64,000 nucleotides of DNA from Chloroflexota bacterium (lineage in GTDB: Bacteria; Chloroflexota; Anaerolineae; UBA4142; SHND01): contig SHND01000056.1 in the NCBI GenBank assembly GCA_004295045.1, positions 62,001 to 126,000 on the forward strand. The letters are read 5' to 3'. The notes under the pieces were generated by a model. It was given only the letters and a program-made list of their open reading frames with translations, ran no database searches and was not told the DNA's origin. Positions 34,846 through 43,771 of the stretch are shown here, one piece after another; positions within the stretch are counted from its first letter, which is position 1, and every line of letters starts with the position of its first letter. Made by a program: the position numbers and the translations under genes.

Positions 34846-34979
34846 TGCGATAGTGCAATGGTGAGATAGTGGGACTAAATGCTGACTATCGCACTACATC
34901 ACTACCGCACTATCGCACTGCCGAACTATCGCACTACATCACTACCGCACTATCACACTACCGAACTATCGCACTACAC
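34835..34979. repeat. Octamer repeat array with 40-bp higher-order duplication
   Basis: Units of AGTGCGAT type (34835-34875) are followed by inverse-complement units CTATCGCA, CTACATCA, CTACCGCA, CTATCGCA, CTGCCGAA. This five-unit block (34886-34925) is duplicated at 34926-34965 with only two transitions. The glcF stop (TAG) and the stop of the convergent MBL gene are both formed inside the array. Confidence 0.85.
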
Positions 34980-35609
34980 ATAGTTCTTTGTGAACGGATT
35001 CAACAATTTCTCGTCCCCAATCGTCGTCATCGGTCCGTGACCCGAATACACTTTTGTCGCATCGGGCAGCGTGTATAATTTTGTGCGAATGGATTTCAGC
35101 AATTCTTCGAACGAGCAGCCGGGGAAATCCGTGCGCCCAATCGTGCCGCGCATCAGCACATCGCCGACGAACACGACGCCATTTTCTGCATTGTAAAGTG
35201 CAATCGAACCCGCCGAATGTCCGGGCACTTCTAGAACTTGCAGTTTGAATTTCCCCGCTTCCACCACATCGCCTTCATTGAGCCAGCGTTCGGGATCAGG
35301 CAGCGGCGGCACCGCGAACCCAAACATTTCGCCCTGCTCTTCCACCGCTTCAAATACCGGTCTTTCTTTTTCCCCAACCATCAACGGCGCGCCCGTCGCG
35401 CGTTTCAATCCTTCCACACCCATCACGTGATCAAAGTGTGCGTGTGTCAACACAATCGCGCTCACCTTCAAACGTAAATTATTTAGCAATTCCGAAATCT
35501 GCCGCGCGTGACCGCCCGGGTCAATCACCACCACCTCGCGCGCAGTTTCATCGCCGACGATATAACAGTTGACGCCGAGCGGACCGACCTGCATCATTTG
35601 AAAAATCAT
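34974..35609 (-). CDS. MBL-fold metallohydrolase (glyoxalase II-like)
   Basis: 211 residues from ATG 35609 after GGAG. The metal-binding motif ALVLTHAHFDH appears as VLTHAHFDHVMG, preceded by VVIDPGGHARQIS; EVPGHSAGSIAL and FVGDVLMRGTIGRTDFPG supply the later ligands. Such small proteins hydrolyse thioesters such as S-lactoylglutathione or related compounds. No glutathione genes are seen, so another thioester is possible. The stop codon lies in an octamer array shared with glcF. Divergent from the next gene cluster. Confidence 0.9.
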   Translation of the reverse strand: MIFQMMQVGPLGVNCYIVGDETAREVVVIDPGGHARQISELLNNLRLKVSAIVLTHAHFDHVMGVEGLKRATGAPLMVGEKERPVFEAVEEQGEMFGFAVPPLPDPERWLNEGDVVEAGKFKLQVLEVPGHSAGSIALYNAENGVVFVGDVLMRGTIGRTDFPGCSFEELLKSIRTKLYTLPDATKVYSGHGPMTTIGDEKLLNPFTKNYV

Positions 35610-35685
35610 AGCTTCTCCGTGACAAGATTATACAACATGCGGCAGACCCATCTATCACGCGCCAAATAACGTATTAAACTGTGTA

Positions 35686-36684
35686 ATGTTTACACCTCAA
35701 GCCGGTCTCACGCTTCCACCGCTCAACGGCGCACACGCACGCGAGCGCGCGATTGTTGCAACCTTGCTTTATTATGACCTCTTTGCTTTTCCATTGCGCG
35801 CGGACGAGGTGGTGCGGTTTGCTCACGCTCCCGCCGCATTGACTGTACAGGAATTGCCGCGCAGCGGTGAGTGGTGGGAATCGCGCGAGGGCTATTGGTT
35901 TCTCAGGGGACGCGAACAATTCATCGCGCGTCGTACGGAATTACAGCACGCCTCGGCGTCGAAACTGGAACGCGCGAAAAAATACGCGCAGCTGCTGCAA
36001 ATTATCCCCGGCGTGCGCTCTATCGGCGTGACAGGTTCGCTGGCGATGGAAAGCGCCGTTCCCGAAGACGATATTGATTTTCTCATCATCACCGCGAAAA
36101 ATCGTTTGTGGCTCACACGCGCGCTCGTATTGTCCGCGTTGATGGCGTGGGGTGTCAAGCGTCCTGACGATGGACGTACGGAATATCCGAATCTCATTTG
36201 CGCGAATATCTTTTTGAGTGAAAACGACTTGTACATTCCCGATGAAAATTTGTTTATCGCGCATGAGATTTGTCAAATGCTCCCATTGCTCGGCGAAAGT
36301 ACGTATCGTAATTTTCTTGATGCGAACAGATGGGTGAAAAAATTTTTGCCGCAATGGAAATCCGCGTCGGTTGAATTTCAAGACCGCGCCGTGTGGCGTA
36401 ACACACAACGCGCCTTTGACCTCGCCTTTGCGAACGCCATTGGCATGCGCGTTGAACAGGAACTCGCGCGACGCCAACTCAAACGCATCGAGTCGAAACA
36501 CGCGCGCGGACACAACACCAACGTGAAAATTACACCAACGCAATTGCGTTTCCACGCGCGCGATTTGTCCGATTATGTGGTGAATACATTTAACGCGCGC
36601 TGGGACGCGCTCAACACACATCTGCAAGGGCGAAACATTTTGCGACAAAGAACGTCGCCTGAAAATGCTTTGCCCCAACAATGA
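35686..36684 (+). CDS. Nucleotidyltransferase-fold protein at the head of the glycan cluster
   Basis: 332 residues from ATG 35686. The NTase core is IGVTGSLAMESAVPEDDIDF, which contains the GS and D-x-D motif of Pol-beta-type nucleotidyltransferases. Before it is a winged-helix-like region (ATLLYYDLFAFPLRADEV). The region after it, with EYPNLICANIFLSENDLY and a basic C-terminus, is helical. It ends by ATGATG overlap with the following radical SAM gene, so both are translated together. It could transfer a nucleotide to a sugar, lipid or small molecule; substrate unknown. Confidence 0.7.
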   Translation: MFTPQAGLTLPPLNGAHARERAIVATLLYYDLFAFPLRADEVVRFAHAPAALTVQELPRSGEWWESREGYWFLRGREQFIARRTELQHASASKLERAKKYAQLLQIIPGVRSIGVTGSLAMESAVPEDDIDFLIITAKNRLWLTRALVLSALMAWGVKRPDDGRTEYPNLICANIFLSENDLYIPDENLFIAHEICQMLPLLGESTYRNFLDANRWVKKFLPQWKSASVEFQDRAVWRNTQRAFDLAFANAIGMRVEQELARRQLKRIESKHARGHNTNVKITPTQLRFHARDLSDYVVNTFNARWDALNTHLQGRNILRQRTSPENALPQQ

Positions 36685-38165
36685 TGGCACAAATTCTTTT
36701 CGGTCAATCGTACTATTTGAAATTCGATCCCAAGCTGTATGCGGAAATGAAACCATATCCTCCGCTCGGCTCGTTGTACGCGGCGAGTTATGCGCGTTCG
36801 CTCGGCTACGATGTCGCCTTCTTTGATGCGATGCTCGCGCAGTCTGAAGACGAATGGGCGCACGCGCTCGACACGCACAAGCCAAAATACGCGATTCTCT
36901 TTGAAGACAATTTCAATTATTTGTCCAAGATGTGTTTGTTGAATATGCGCCAAGCCGCGTTCAAAATGATCGAGATGGCAAAAGCGCGCGGCTGCATCGT
37001 GATTGTGAATGGTTCGGATGCAACCGACCATCTCGCCGATTATTTCGCGCGCGGCGCGGACTTTATGATCTTGGGCGAAGGGGAAGTGACGTTAGAGGAA
37101 TTGTTGGGTAAGCTGGAGAGAAGCGAGAAGCGAGAATACGAGAACATTCGGGGGTTGGTGCGGAAAGACGCAGATGAAAAAATTACGCGTTCGCCGAAAC
37201 GCGAATTTATCCGCGACCTTGACCGCTTGCCGTTTCCGGCGTGGGATTTGGTGGATATTCCGCGTTATCAGAAAATTTGGCGCGCGCGGCACGGCTATTA
37301 TTCGATGAACATGGTGACGACGCGCGGCTGTCCTTATTCGTGCAATTGGTGTGCCAAACCGATCTACGGACAGCGTTACAATGTTCGTTCGCCCGAAAAT
37401 GTCGCGCAAGAACTCGAATGGCTGCGCGAACATTTTCAACCCGACCACATTTGGTTCGCCGACGATATTTTGGGATTGAAACCGCACTGGCTCGAACAAT
37501 TTGCCGAATTGGTGAATGAATCCAACTGCGCGACGCCGTTCAAATGTTTGCTGCGCGCGGACTTGGTGAATAAAAATGTCGCGGCAGCGTTGAAACGCGC
37601 GAAATGCCACACCGTTTGGATGGGCGCAGAAAGCGGCTCGCAAAAAATTCTCGACGCGATGGACAAAGGCACGACGGTGGAACAAATTCACAACGCGCGC
37701 AAACTGTTGGGTGAGGTCGGGATTCGCGTCGGCTATTTCATCCAATACGGTTATCGCGGCGAAACGCGCGACGACATCGAACTCACACTCAAAATGATTC
37801 GCGAGACGATTCCCGATGAGATCGGCATTTCGGTTTCCTATCCGCTGCCCGGCACAAAATTTTACGAAACCGTGAAACTGGAACTGGGCGCAAAACAAAA
37901 TTGGACCGACAGCGATGATTTGGCAATGCTGTATCGCGGCGCATATTCGACGGACTATTATCGCATCCTCTATCGCGTCACGCACCACGAACTGCGCCGC
38001 CTGCACGCCGAGCGCAAATTGAAACGCGCGCTTGCAAAGCCGCAAACGATTCGCGGTGAAACGTTGCGCGCGTTGGGCGCGATTCCGCTGCAAGCGGTGC
38101 GATTGTCGCGCGCGCGCGGCGAATGGAACGCGCGCGAAAAGGTGGAACATGCCGCGGCAGCATGA
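36681..38165 (+). CDS. B12-binding-type radical SAM enzyme
   Basis: 494 residues; ATG 36681 or 36684. N-terminal Rossmann-like cobalamin-type domain with PYPPLGSLYAASYARSLGY and ILGEGEVTLEELL; radical SAM core from about 210 with TTRGCPYSCNWCAKP (C-x3-C-x2-C) and WMGAESGSQKILDAMDKG. It lacks the usual DxHxxG cobalamin base, so cobalamin may bind base-off differently or not at all. Members of this class methylate or rearrange unactivated carbons in lipids and natural products. A heptamer array encodes LERSEKREYEN within the linker. It overlaps the ankyrin gene by 17 bases. Confidence 0.85.
   Translation: MMAQILFGQSYYLKFDPKLYAEMKPYPPLGSLYAASYARSLGYDVAFFDAMLAQSEDEWAHALDTHKPKYAILFEDNFNYLSKMCLLNMRQAAFKMIEMAKARGCIVIVNGSDATDHLADYFARGADFMILGEGEVTLEELLGKLERSEKREYENIRGLVRKDADEKITRSPKREFIRDLDRLPFPAWDLVDIPRYQKIWRARHGYYSMNMVTTRGCPYSCNWCAKPIYGQRYNVRSPENVAQELEWLREHFQPDHIWFADDILGLKPHWLEQFAELVNESNCATPFKCLLRADLVNKNVAAALKRAKCHTVWMGAESGSQKILDAMDKGTTVEQIHNARKLLGEVGIRVGYFIQYGYRGETRDDIELTLKMIRETIPDEIGISVSYPLPGTKFYETVKLELGAKQNWTDSDDLAMLYRGAYSTDYYRILYRVTHHELRRLHAERKLKRALAKPQTIRGETLRALGAIPLQAVRLSRARGEWNAREKVEHAAAA
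37118..37145 (+). repeat. In-frame heptamer array in a radical SAM gene
   Basis: GAGAAGC, GAGAAGC, GAGAATA, CGAGAAC. Encodes a charged linker between the N-terminal and radical SAM domains. Confidence 0.7.
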
Positions 38166-38883
38166 TTCGCCCTGGCGACAGACGATTGCAGCGTTCCTTT
38201 TTCTTGCTGTATTTATTTTCGGGATGATTGGCTGCGCGTCACCGCAACTCGCGCCAACCGCAACCAGTCCATCAACAATGAATCAAACCCAACTCGACGG
38301 CGAATTGATTGACGCGGCGGAACGCGGCGAATTGGCGCGCGTACAAGATTTGTTGGCAAAGGGCGCGAGCGTTCATGCTGCCGATGCGCGCAAACGCACC
38401 GCGCTGATTGCGGCGGCGTATGGCGACCATGTTCAAGTGGGACGCGCTCTGATTACAGCAGGCGCGGACGTGAATGTGCAAGACGACACCCAACAGAGCG
38501 CGTACTTGATTCCGACGGCAGACGGCGGGCTTGAATTTTTGAAACTCACTCTGGCGAACGGCGCAGACGTACACTCGCTCGACAGCTACAATGGCACGGG
38601 CTTGATTCGCGCGGCAGATCGCGGGCATGTCGAAATTATTCGCGAACTTTTGGAAACCGACATCCAGATTGACCACATCAATAATTTGGGTTGGACCGCG
38701 CTTCTGGAGGCGATCATTCTGGGCGACGGCGGAAAAAATCATACTGAGGTCGTACGCCTTTTGGTGGATGCAGGCGCCAATGTAAATCTCGCCGATAGAA
38801 ATGGCGTGACGCCGCTGCAACATGCCAGGCAGCGCGACTTTCGTGACATCATCGCCATCTTGCAACAAGCGGGCGCCAGATGA
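38149..38883 (+). CDS. Ankyrin-repeat lipoprotein
   Basis: 244 residues from ATG 38149. The N-terminus QTIAAFLFLAVFIFGMIGCASP is a lipoprotein-type signal with Cys following MIG. From about 45 on there are roughly six ankyrin repeats (TALIAAAYGDHVQVGRALITA, TALLEAIILGDGG, TPLQHARQRDFRDII). Ankyrin repeats bind proteins. Its start lies within the end of the radical SAM gene and its stop overlaps the next gene as ATGA, so it is clearly part of the cluster, possibly as an extracytoplasmic scaffold. Confidence 0.83.
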   Translation: MPRQHDSPWRQTIAAFLFLAVFIFGMIGCASPQLAPTATSPSTMNQTQLDGELIDAAERGELARVQDLLAKGASVHAADARKRTALIAAAYGDHVQVGRALITAGADVNVQDDTQQSAYLIPTADGGLEFLKLTLANGADVHSLDSYNGTGLIRAADRGHVEIIRELLETDIQIDHINNLGWTALLEAIILGDGGKNHTEVVRLLVDAGANVNLADRNGVTPLQHARQRDFRDIIAILQQAGAR

Positions 38884-39692
38884 ATCTAACGTCACAACAC
38901 ACCGAGACCGCGCGCGCGTTCGATTCGGTCGCGGCGGAATATGATGGCGAACGCGGAAACAATGCGCTTGTGCAAATCATGCGCGCCGCGTTGTGGCGCG
39001 AGATGATGCGCCATGTGCCACGCGGCGCGCGCCTGCTTGACATCGGCTGCGGCACGGGCATTGATGCGATCTATTTCGCACAGCAGGGTTACACCGTCAC
39101 GGCGACCGACGCCTCGCACGGAATGGTGAATCAAACGCGCCAGCGCGTCGCGCGCGCAGAGTTAGAGAAACGCGTAGAGGTGCTGCATTTCGGCGCACAC
39201 GAATTGGAGCGGCTGGACACACAGACGTTTGACGCGATCTATTCCGATTTAGGTCCGCTGAATTGTGTGGCGGATTTGCGCGCGGTCTCGCACCAGTGCG
39301 CGGCGCATTTGCAGCCCGACGGGTTTTTGATTTTTTCGGTGATGGGGCGTTTTTGTCCCTGGGAGATAGTTTACTATGCCGCGCGCGGTGATTTCCACGC
39401 GGCGCGGCGCCGTTTTTCGCGCGGCGCGGTGCCAGTCAATCTCAACGACGGCATTGTGTGGACGCGTTATTATTCGCCGCGCGAATTTTTCAAACATTTC
39501 GAAAATGAATTTCAGCTCGTCACGTACCGCGCGTTGAATCTCTTTTTGCCGCCGCCGTATCTCATTCGCTGGTACGAACGATTCCGCAACCCAATGACGC
39601 TGCTTGCCGCGCTCAATGCAACATTCGACGCTCTTCCCCTGCTGCGCGAGGGGGGCGACCATTTTTTGATGACGTTGCGCAAAAAAGCATGA
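38880..39692 (+). CDS. Class I SAM-dependent methyltransferase
   Basis: 270 residues from ATG 38880 (ATGA overlap). SAM-binding motif I is LLDIGCGTGIDAIYFAQQG, motif II VTATDASHGMV, and the acidic strand DAIYSDLGPLNCV. The N-terminus TARAFDSVAAEYDGERGN is typical of small-molecule or sugar methyltransferases, and the C-terminal part (FFKHFENEFQLVTYRAL) covers the substrate pocket. A close paralogue lies at 45927 in the same cluster (same YD start and same layout). It probably methylates a glycan or precursor; the position of methylation is unknown. Confidence 0.88.
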   Translation: MNLTSQHTETARAFDSVAAEYDGERGNNALVQIMRAALWREMMRHVPRGARLLDIGCGTGIDAIYFAQQGYTVTATDASHGMVNQTRQRVARAELEKRVEVLHFGAHELERLDTQTFDAIYSDLGPLNCVADLRAVSHQCAAHLQPDGFLIFSVMGRFCPWEIVYYAARGDFHAARRRFSRGAVPVNLNDGIVWTRYYSPREFFKHFENEFQLVTYRALNLFLPPPYLIRWYERFRNPMTLLAALNATFDALPLLREGGDHFLMTLRKKA

Positions 39693-40597
39693 CTTACGCA
39701 AAGGAGTTTTTACACGCTTTCGCGCTCGCGTGTCCGACCGACCAAACTTGTTTGGAAATGGACCGCGGCCAAGCGCGCTGCCCGGTTTGTGAACAATCCT
39801 ATGCCTGTTCTGAAAACATCTGGCGTTTTCTCGACAACCATGCTGCTTCTTTTCAAAATTTTCTCGACGTATATCGCGCCGTGCGCCGCGCCGAGGGCTG
39901 GGGCGCGCAGGATGCCGCGTACTATATCAATCTGCCGCACCTCGCGCGCGGCAATCCCCATGCGGCAATCTGGCGCGTGCGCGCAGCTTCTTTTTCCAAA
40001 TTGCTCGCGCTCATCGAACCCCGCGCGCGTATCCTCGACGTTGGCGCGGGCAATTGCTGGTTAGCGTATCAACTGACACAGCGCGGACATCATGTCGCCG
40101 CGGTAGATTTGAACGACGACGCGGAAGATGGCTTGGGCGCGCAAAAATTTTATCCACTGCCCTTGTATTGCTATCAGGCGGATTTCGACCGCTTGCCGTT
40201 TGCGGCGGCGCAATTCGACGCGGTGATTTTCAACGCCTCGCTGCACTATTCCCAAAATCCGGCGCACACGGTGAATGAAGCGCTGCGCGTGTTGAAAGCG
40301 CACGGCAAAATCATCGTGATGGATTCACCGCTCTATCGGCACCGCGCGAGCGGCAAAGCGATGCTGCGCGACAAGGCGCGCGAATTCAAAACACGCTTTG
40401 GGCTTGAAATGGATGCGACGCCGCGCGGCTTTTTGACCTTTGATGATTTTGACAAGCTGCCGTGCCATTGGCAGTGGCATGTCTCACACGTGGATTTACG
40501 TTGGGCGCTGCGCCCCTTGCGCGCGCGCGTGTTAGGACAACGCGAGCCCGCGCAATTCGGCGTGATGGTGGGTACGCCATCCACCGCGCACATGTGA
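39689..40597 (+). CDS. Methyltransferase with N-terminal zinc-ribbon-like part
   Basis: 302 residues from ATG 39689 (ATGA overlap). Residues 15-50 contain ARCPVCEQSYACSENIWRF, a Trm112-like zinc-ribbon fragment with an upstream Cys pair. The methyltransferase core begins with ARILDVGAGNCWLAYQL, then VAAVDLNDDAEDGLG and FDAVIFNASLHYSQN. It resembles type-11 methyltransferases in biosynthetic gene clusters. It lies between a second methyltransferase and a SPASM radical SAM gene, all overlapping or a few bases apart. Confidence 0.85.
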   Translation: MTYAKEFLHAFALACPTDQTCLEMDRGQARCPVCEQSYACSENIWRFLDNHAASFQNFLDVYRAVRRAEGWGAQDAAYYINLPHLARGNPHAAIWRVRAASFSKLLALIEPRARILDVGAGNCWLAYQLTQRGHHVAAVDLNDDAEDGLGAQKFYPLPLYCYQADFDRLPFAAAQFDAVIFNASLHYSQNPAHTVNEALRVLKAHGKIIVMDSPLYRHRASGKAMLRDKAREFKTRFGLEMDATPRGFLTFDDFDKLPCHWQWHVSHVDLRWALRPLRARVLGQREPAQFGVMVGTPSTAHM

Positions 40598-40602
40598 TCT
40601 TT

Positions 40603-41637
40603 ATGCTCGACACGCTGACCGCGAACTTTGCCGTAAAATTCAACGAGGCGACGAATCGAACGCTGGCGCTGCCGCTCTTGATTTTTTATCCGACGGCGCG
40701 CTGCAATTCGCGCTGCGTCTCGTGCGATTGGTGGCAGAGCGATGGCGCGGATGATTTAGCGTTTGACGAGATTCGCGCGTTGGTAAAACAACTGCCCGCG
40801 CTCGGTGTACGGTTGGTCGTCTTTTCCGGCGGCGAACCTTTGCTGCGGCGCGATGTTTACGAAATTGCCGATTTATTTCGCGCGCAGAATATCAAATTGT
40901 ATCTGCTCACCGCAGGACTTTTTTTAGAACGCGACGCGGAAAAAATTGCCGCGCGGTTCGAGGAGGTGACAGTTTCGCTCGACGGGCACACCAACGCGTT
41001 GTACCAAAAAATTCGCGGCGTGGACGCGCTGACGCTAGTCGAACGCGGCGTAAAAAAATTGCGCGCCATCGCGCCGCATATCCCCCTTCGCGCGCGCAGC
41101 ACACTGCACCGCCACAATTTCCGCGAACTGCCGCGCCTGATTGACAAAGCGCGCGGGATGGGCTTGCAGCAAATTTCATTTCTCGCTGCCGATGTGACAA
41201 GTGAGGCATTTGGGCGAACGCGGGATAAAAGTTCGACGCGCGGTTTGTTGTTAGAGGAAAAGGAAATCGTGGAATTTGAGGAAATTGTCGAACAGACAAT
41301 CGTTTCGCGCGCGCGCGATTTTGAAACGCGTTTCGTGGCGGAATCGCCTGAAAAATTGCGCCGCCTGCCGCGTTATTACGCTGCACAGTTGAATTTGAAT
41401 GCGTTTCCACCAATCTCATGCAATGCGCCGTGGGTGAGCGCAGTAATTGAAGCGGACGGCGCGGTGCGTCCATGTTATTTTCACAACGCCGTGGGCAACG
41501 TGCGCGAGGAAAGTTTGCGCGAGATTTTGCAGGGTGAGATGTGCGCATTTCGCGCGACGTTCGACGTACACGAAAATAGTGTGTGCAAGAAATGTGTTTG
41601 TTCGTTAAAGGTGGGGATGCGGACGAAATTATGGTAG
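40603..41637 (+). CDS. Radical SAM/SPASM-type enzyme
   Basis: 344 residues from ATG 40603. The radical SAM motif ARCNSRCVSCDWW (C-x3-C-x2-C) begins the core, with VVFSGGEPLLRRDV (the GGE motif for SAM). A C-terminal SPASM-like region has SCNAPWVSAVIEADGAVRPCYF and a closing CKKCVCS cluster, giving at least one auxiliary iron-sulfur cluster. Such enzymes modify peptides or sugars. In this cluster, a sugar or lipid modification is likelier; no precursor peptide was found nearby. The stop overlaps the start of the next methyltransferase. Confidence 0.88.
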   Translation: MLDTLTANFAVKFNEATNRTLALPLLIFYPTARCNSRCVSCDWWQSDGADDLAFDEIRALVKQLPALGVRLVVFSGGEPLLRRDVYEIADLFRAQNIKLYLLTAGLFLERDAEKIAARFEEVTVSLDGHTNALYQKIRGVDALTLVERGVKKLRAIAPHIPLRARSTLHRHNFRELPRLIDKARGMGLQQISFLAADVTSEAFGRTRDKSSTRGLLLEEKEIVEFEEIVEQTIVSRARDFETRFVAESPEKLRRLPRYYAAQLNLNAFPPISCNAPWVSAVIEADGAVRPCYFHNAVGNVREESLREILQGEMCAFRATFDVHENSVCKKCVCSLKVGMRTKLW

Positions 41638-42296
41638 GGGCATCGCGCTCAATCCATCGGCGATTCATGGCGCTGCGTCGCAAATTTTGGCGCGTGGACA
41701 TGGCGCGTCCGCGTCTCCATGATGTTCAAGGCACGCCCCTGCTAGTTTTGCCGAATGTGTTTGATGGCGTGTTGACGCGCACCGGCGTTTTTCTGGTGGA
41801 GACGCTAAAGGATTTGGATTTGCAAAATGCGCGCGTACTCGACCTCGGCTGCGGGTCGGGCATCGGTGCGGTGTTTGCCGCGCAGCGCGGCGCCCGCGTG
41901 ATTGCGTCCGATGTGAATCCCGCAGCGGCGCGCAATACGCAAATCAACGCGTTATTAGCGCACCACGAATCGCGCATCGAAACGCGCAGCGGCGATTTGT
42001 TTGAAACGGTGCGCGGCGAATGGTTCGATTTGATTTTGTTCAATCCGCCTTATTATCGCGGCGCGCCGCGCAATGCGGCTGACGCCGCGTGGCGCAGTCC
42101 CGATGCGTTCGAGCGTTTCTTGCGCGAACTGCCCGCGCAGCTTGCGCCGCGCGGTCGGGCGCGGATTGTCCTCTCAACCGATGGCGCTGCGGAAACTATG
42201 CTGACGCAGGCATCGCATTTAGACCGAGTCATTGTGCGACAGCGCGATTTCAAAAATGAAATTCTGACCGTGTACGATTTGTTTCCCCAGTCATGA
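41631..42296 (+). CDS. SAM-dependent methyltransferase, HemK-like signature
   Basis: About 221 residues from ATG 41631, overlapping the previous gene by seven bases; ATG 41667 is possible. Motif I LDLGCGSGIGAVFAAQRGA, then VIASDVNPAAARNTQIN, and the motif FNPPYYRG. NPPY is typical of N-methyltransferases such as HemK/PrmC and of adenine methyltransferases, so amino-group methylation is likely. Whether the substrate is an amino sugar in the cluster product or a protein is not known. It ends with an ATGA overlap into the second B12-type radical SAM gene. Confidence 0.84.
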   Translation: MVGASRSIHRRFMALRRKFWRVDMARPRLHDVQGTPLLVLPNVFDGVLTRTGVFLVETLKDLDLQNARVLDLGCGSGIGAVFAAQRGARVIASDVNPAAARNTQINALLAHHESRIETRSGDLFETVRGEWFDLILFNPPYYRGAPRNAADAAWRSPDAFERFLRELPAQLAPRGRARIVLSTDGAAETMLTQASHLDRVIVRQRDFKNEILTVYDLFPQS

Positions 42297-43771
42297 AACC
42301 GAAAATCGTTTTTTACAATCCGCAGAGCAACGCGTCGGGCAAAAGAATTTTGCCCATGTCACTGCTCGCCGTCGGCGCGGCGCTCGAAGGCAAATATGAT
42401 TATGCCATCGTGGACGGCAATGCCGAGCGCGATGTGTTGAGCGCGCTGTGCCGCGAGATTGAAAACGGCGCGAATGTGTTGGCAATTACCGTCATGCCGG
42501 GTCCGCAGCTCAAGCGCGCCGTGCCGCACTCGCGCCAATTGAAACGAGAATTCCCAAATCTGAAAATCGTGTGGGGCGGCTATTTTCCCACGCAGCACGC
42601 GGAAGCGGTTTTGAAAGACGACACCATTGATTTTGTCGTGCGCGGGCACGGCGAAATTGTCTTTTTGAATTTGCTCGATGCGTTGGCGGACAAAATGGAT
42701 TTTTCGCAGATTCAAGGTCTCGCCTATCGTGATGCGGACGGACGCATTGTCCAAAATAAACTCGCGCCAATCCCACATCCCGAACAGCTGCCGCCGTGGA
42801 ATCTCGCGCGCATTGACGTGCCGCAATACATTCGCGCGACATTTCTCGGCTCGCGCACACTGCCGCATCATTCCTCGTACGGCTGTCCGTTCTTTTGCAA
42901 TTTTTGCGCGGTCGTGAATATGGTGAACGGACGCTGGCTCCCGCAGAGCGCGGCGCGTGTCGCTGAAATCGCGCGCATGTACGTGGCGCGTTGGGGCGTG
43001 AACGCCATCGAGTTTTACGACAATAATTTTTTCACGCACGAAGCGCGCACGGCGGAATTTGCCGAACGCGTAATGGATTTGAAGATTCATTGGTGGGGCG
43101 AGGCGCGCATTGATACGCTGCTCAAGTATTCCGAACGCACGTGGCAGTTGATGCGCGATGCGGGCTTGAAAATGGTGTTCATGGGCGCGGAATCGGGTTC
43201 GCTCGAAACGTTGAAACGCATGGACAAGGGCGGCACGCTGTCGCCCGACAAGACGCTCGAAATCGCGCGCAAGATGCAACAGTACGATATCGTGCCCGAA
43301 TTTTCGTTTGTGCTGGGCAGTCCGCCCGACCCCGAAGGCGACGTGCAAGGCACGCTTGAATTTATCCGCCGCGTCAAGCATGTGAATCCGCGCAGCGAAA
43401 TCATCATGTACAACTATACGCCCGTGCCGCTCGCAGGAGATTTGTACGACACCGCGCAGGCGGCAGGGTTTCGTTTCCCTGAAACGCTGGACGAATGGGT
43501 CAGCGACGAATGGCTGAATTTTTCGCAGCGCCACAGCGACGCGATGCCGTGGCTCAAACCTGAATTGAAACAGCGCGTGCGCGATTTCGAACGCGTGTTG
43601 AACGCGTACTATCCCACTTCCACCGACCGTCGTCTCAACGGCGCAATGCGGACGCTGCTGCGCGGCGCCAGCGCGTGGCGTTATCACGCGCGTGTGTATA
43701 CTTTTCCACTCGAACTTCGCGCCCTGCAAAAGGTGGTCCACTATCAGCGCCCCGAGACGAGCGGTTTTTGA
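42293..43771 (+). CDS. B12-binding-type radical SAM enzyme (second)
   Basis: 492 residues from ATG 42293. The N-terminal domain has ILPMSLLAVGAALEGKYDYAI, VWGGYFPTQHAEAVL and VVRGHGEIVFLNLLDAL, the usual B12-type fold. The radical SAM core has SSYGCPFFCNFCAVVNM (C-x3-C-x2-C), FYDNNFFTHEAR and MGAESGSLETLKRMDKGG. The C-terminal part (about 400 on) is helical. Related to the enzyme at 36681, but clearly diverged. Likely acts on the same product at a different carbon. Followed by a glycosyltransferase whose start overlaps it. Confidence 0.88.
   Translation: MKPKIVFYNPQSNASGKRILPMSLLAVGAALEGKYDYAIVDGNAERDVLSALCREIENGANVLAITVMPGPQLKRAVPHSRQLKREFPNLKIVWGGYFPTQHAEAVLKDDTIDFVVRGHGEIVFLNLLDALADKMDFSQIQGLAYRDADGRIVQNKLAPIPHPEQLPPWNLARIDVPQYIRATFLGSRTLPHHSSYGCPFFCNFCAVVNMVNGRWLPQSAARVAEIARMYVARWGVNAIEFYDNNFFTHEARTAEFAERVMDLKIHWWGEARIDTLLKYSERTWQLMRDAGLKMVFMGAESGSLETLKRMDKGGTLSPDKTLEIARKMQQYDIVPEFSFVLGSPPDPEGDVQGTLEFIRRVKHVNPRSEIIMYNYTPVPLAGDLYDTAQAAGFRFPETLDEWVSDEWLNFSQRHSDAMPWLKPELKQRVRDFERVLNAYYPTSTDRRLNGAMRTLLRGASAWRYHARVYTFPLELRALQKVVHYQRPETSGF

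Noticed and set aside
34835..34979. Possible CRISPR array
   Set aside because: Units are 8 bases and contiguous with no spacers; no cas genes are in the window.
37092..38150. A 352-residue minus-strand frame opposite the first radical SAM gene
   Set aside because: Shadow of the real gene; no recognisable domain.
36681..38165. Possible RiPP system around the radical SAM enzymes
   Set aside because: No small precursor-like peptide gene or peptidase/transporter set was found between the tightly overlapping genes.
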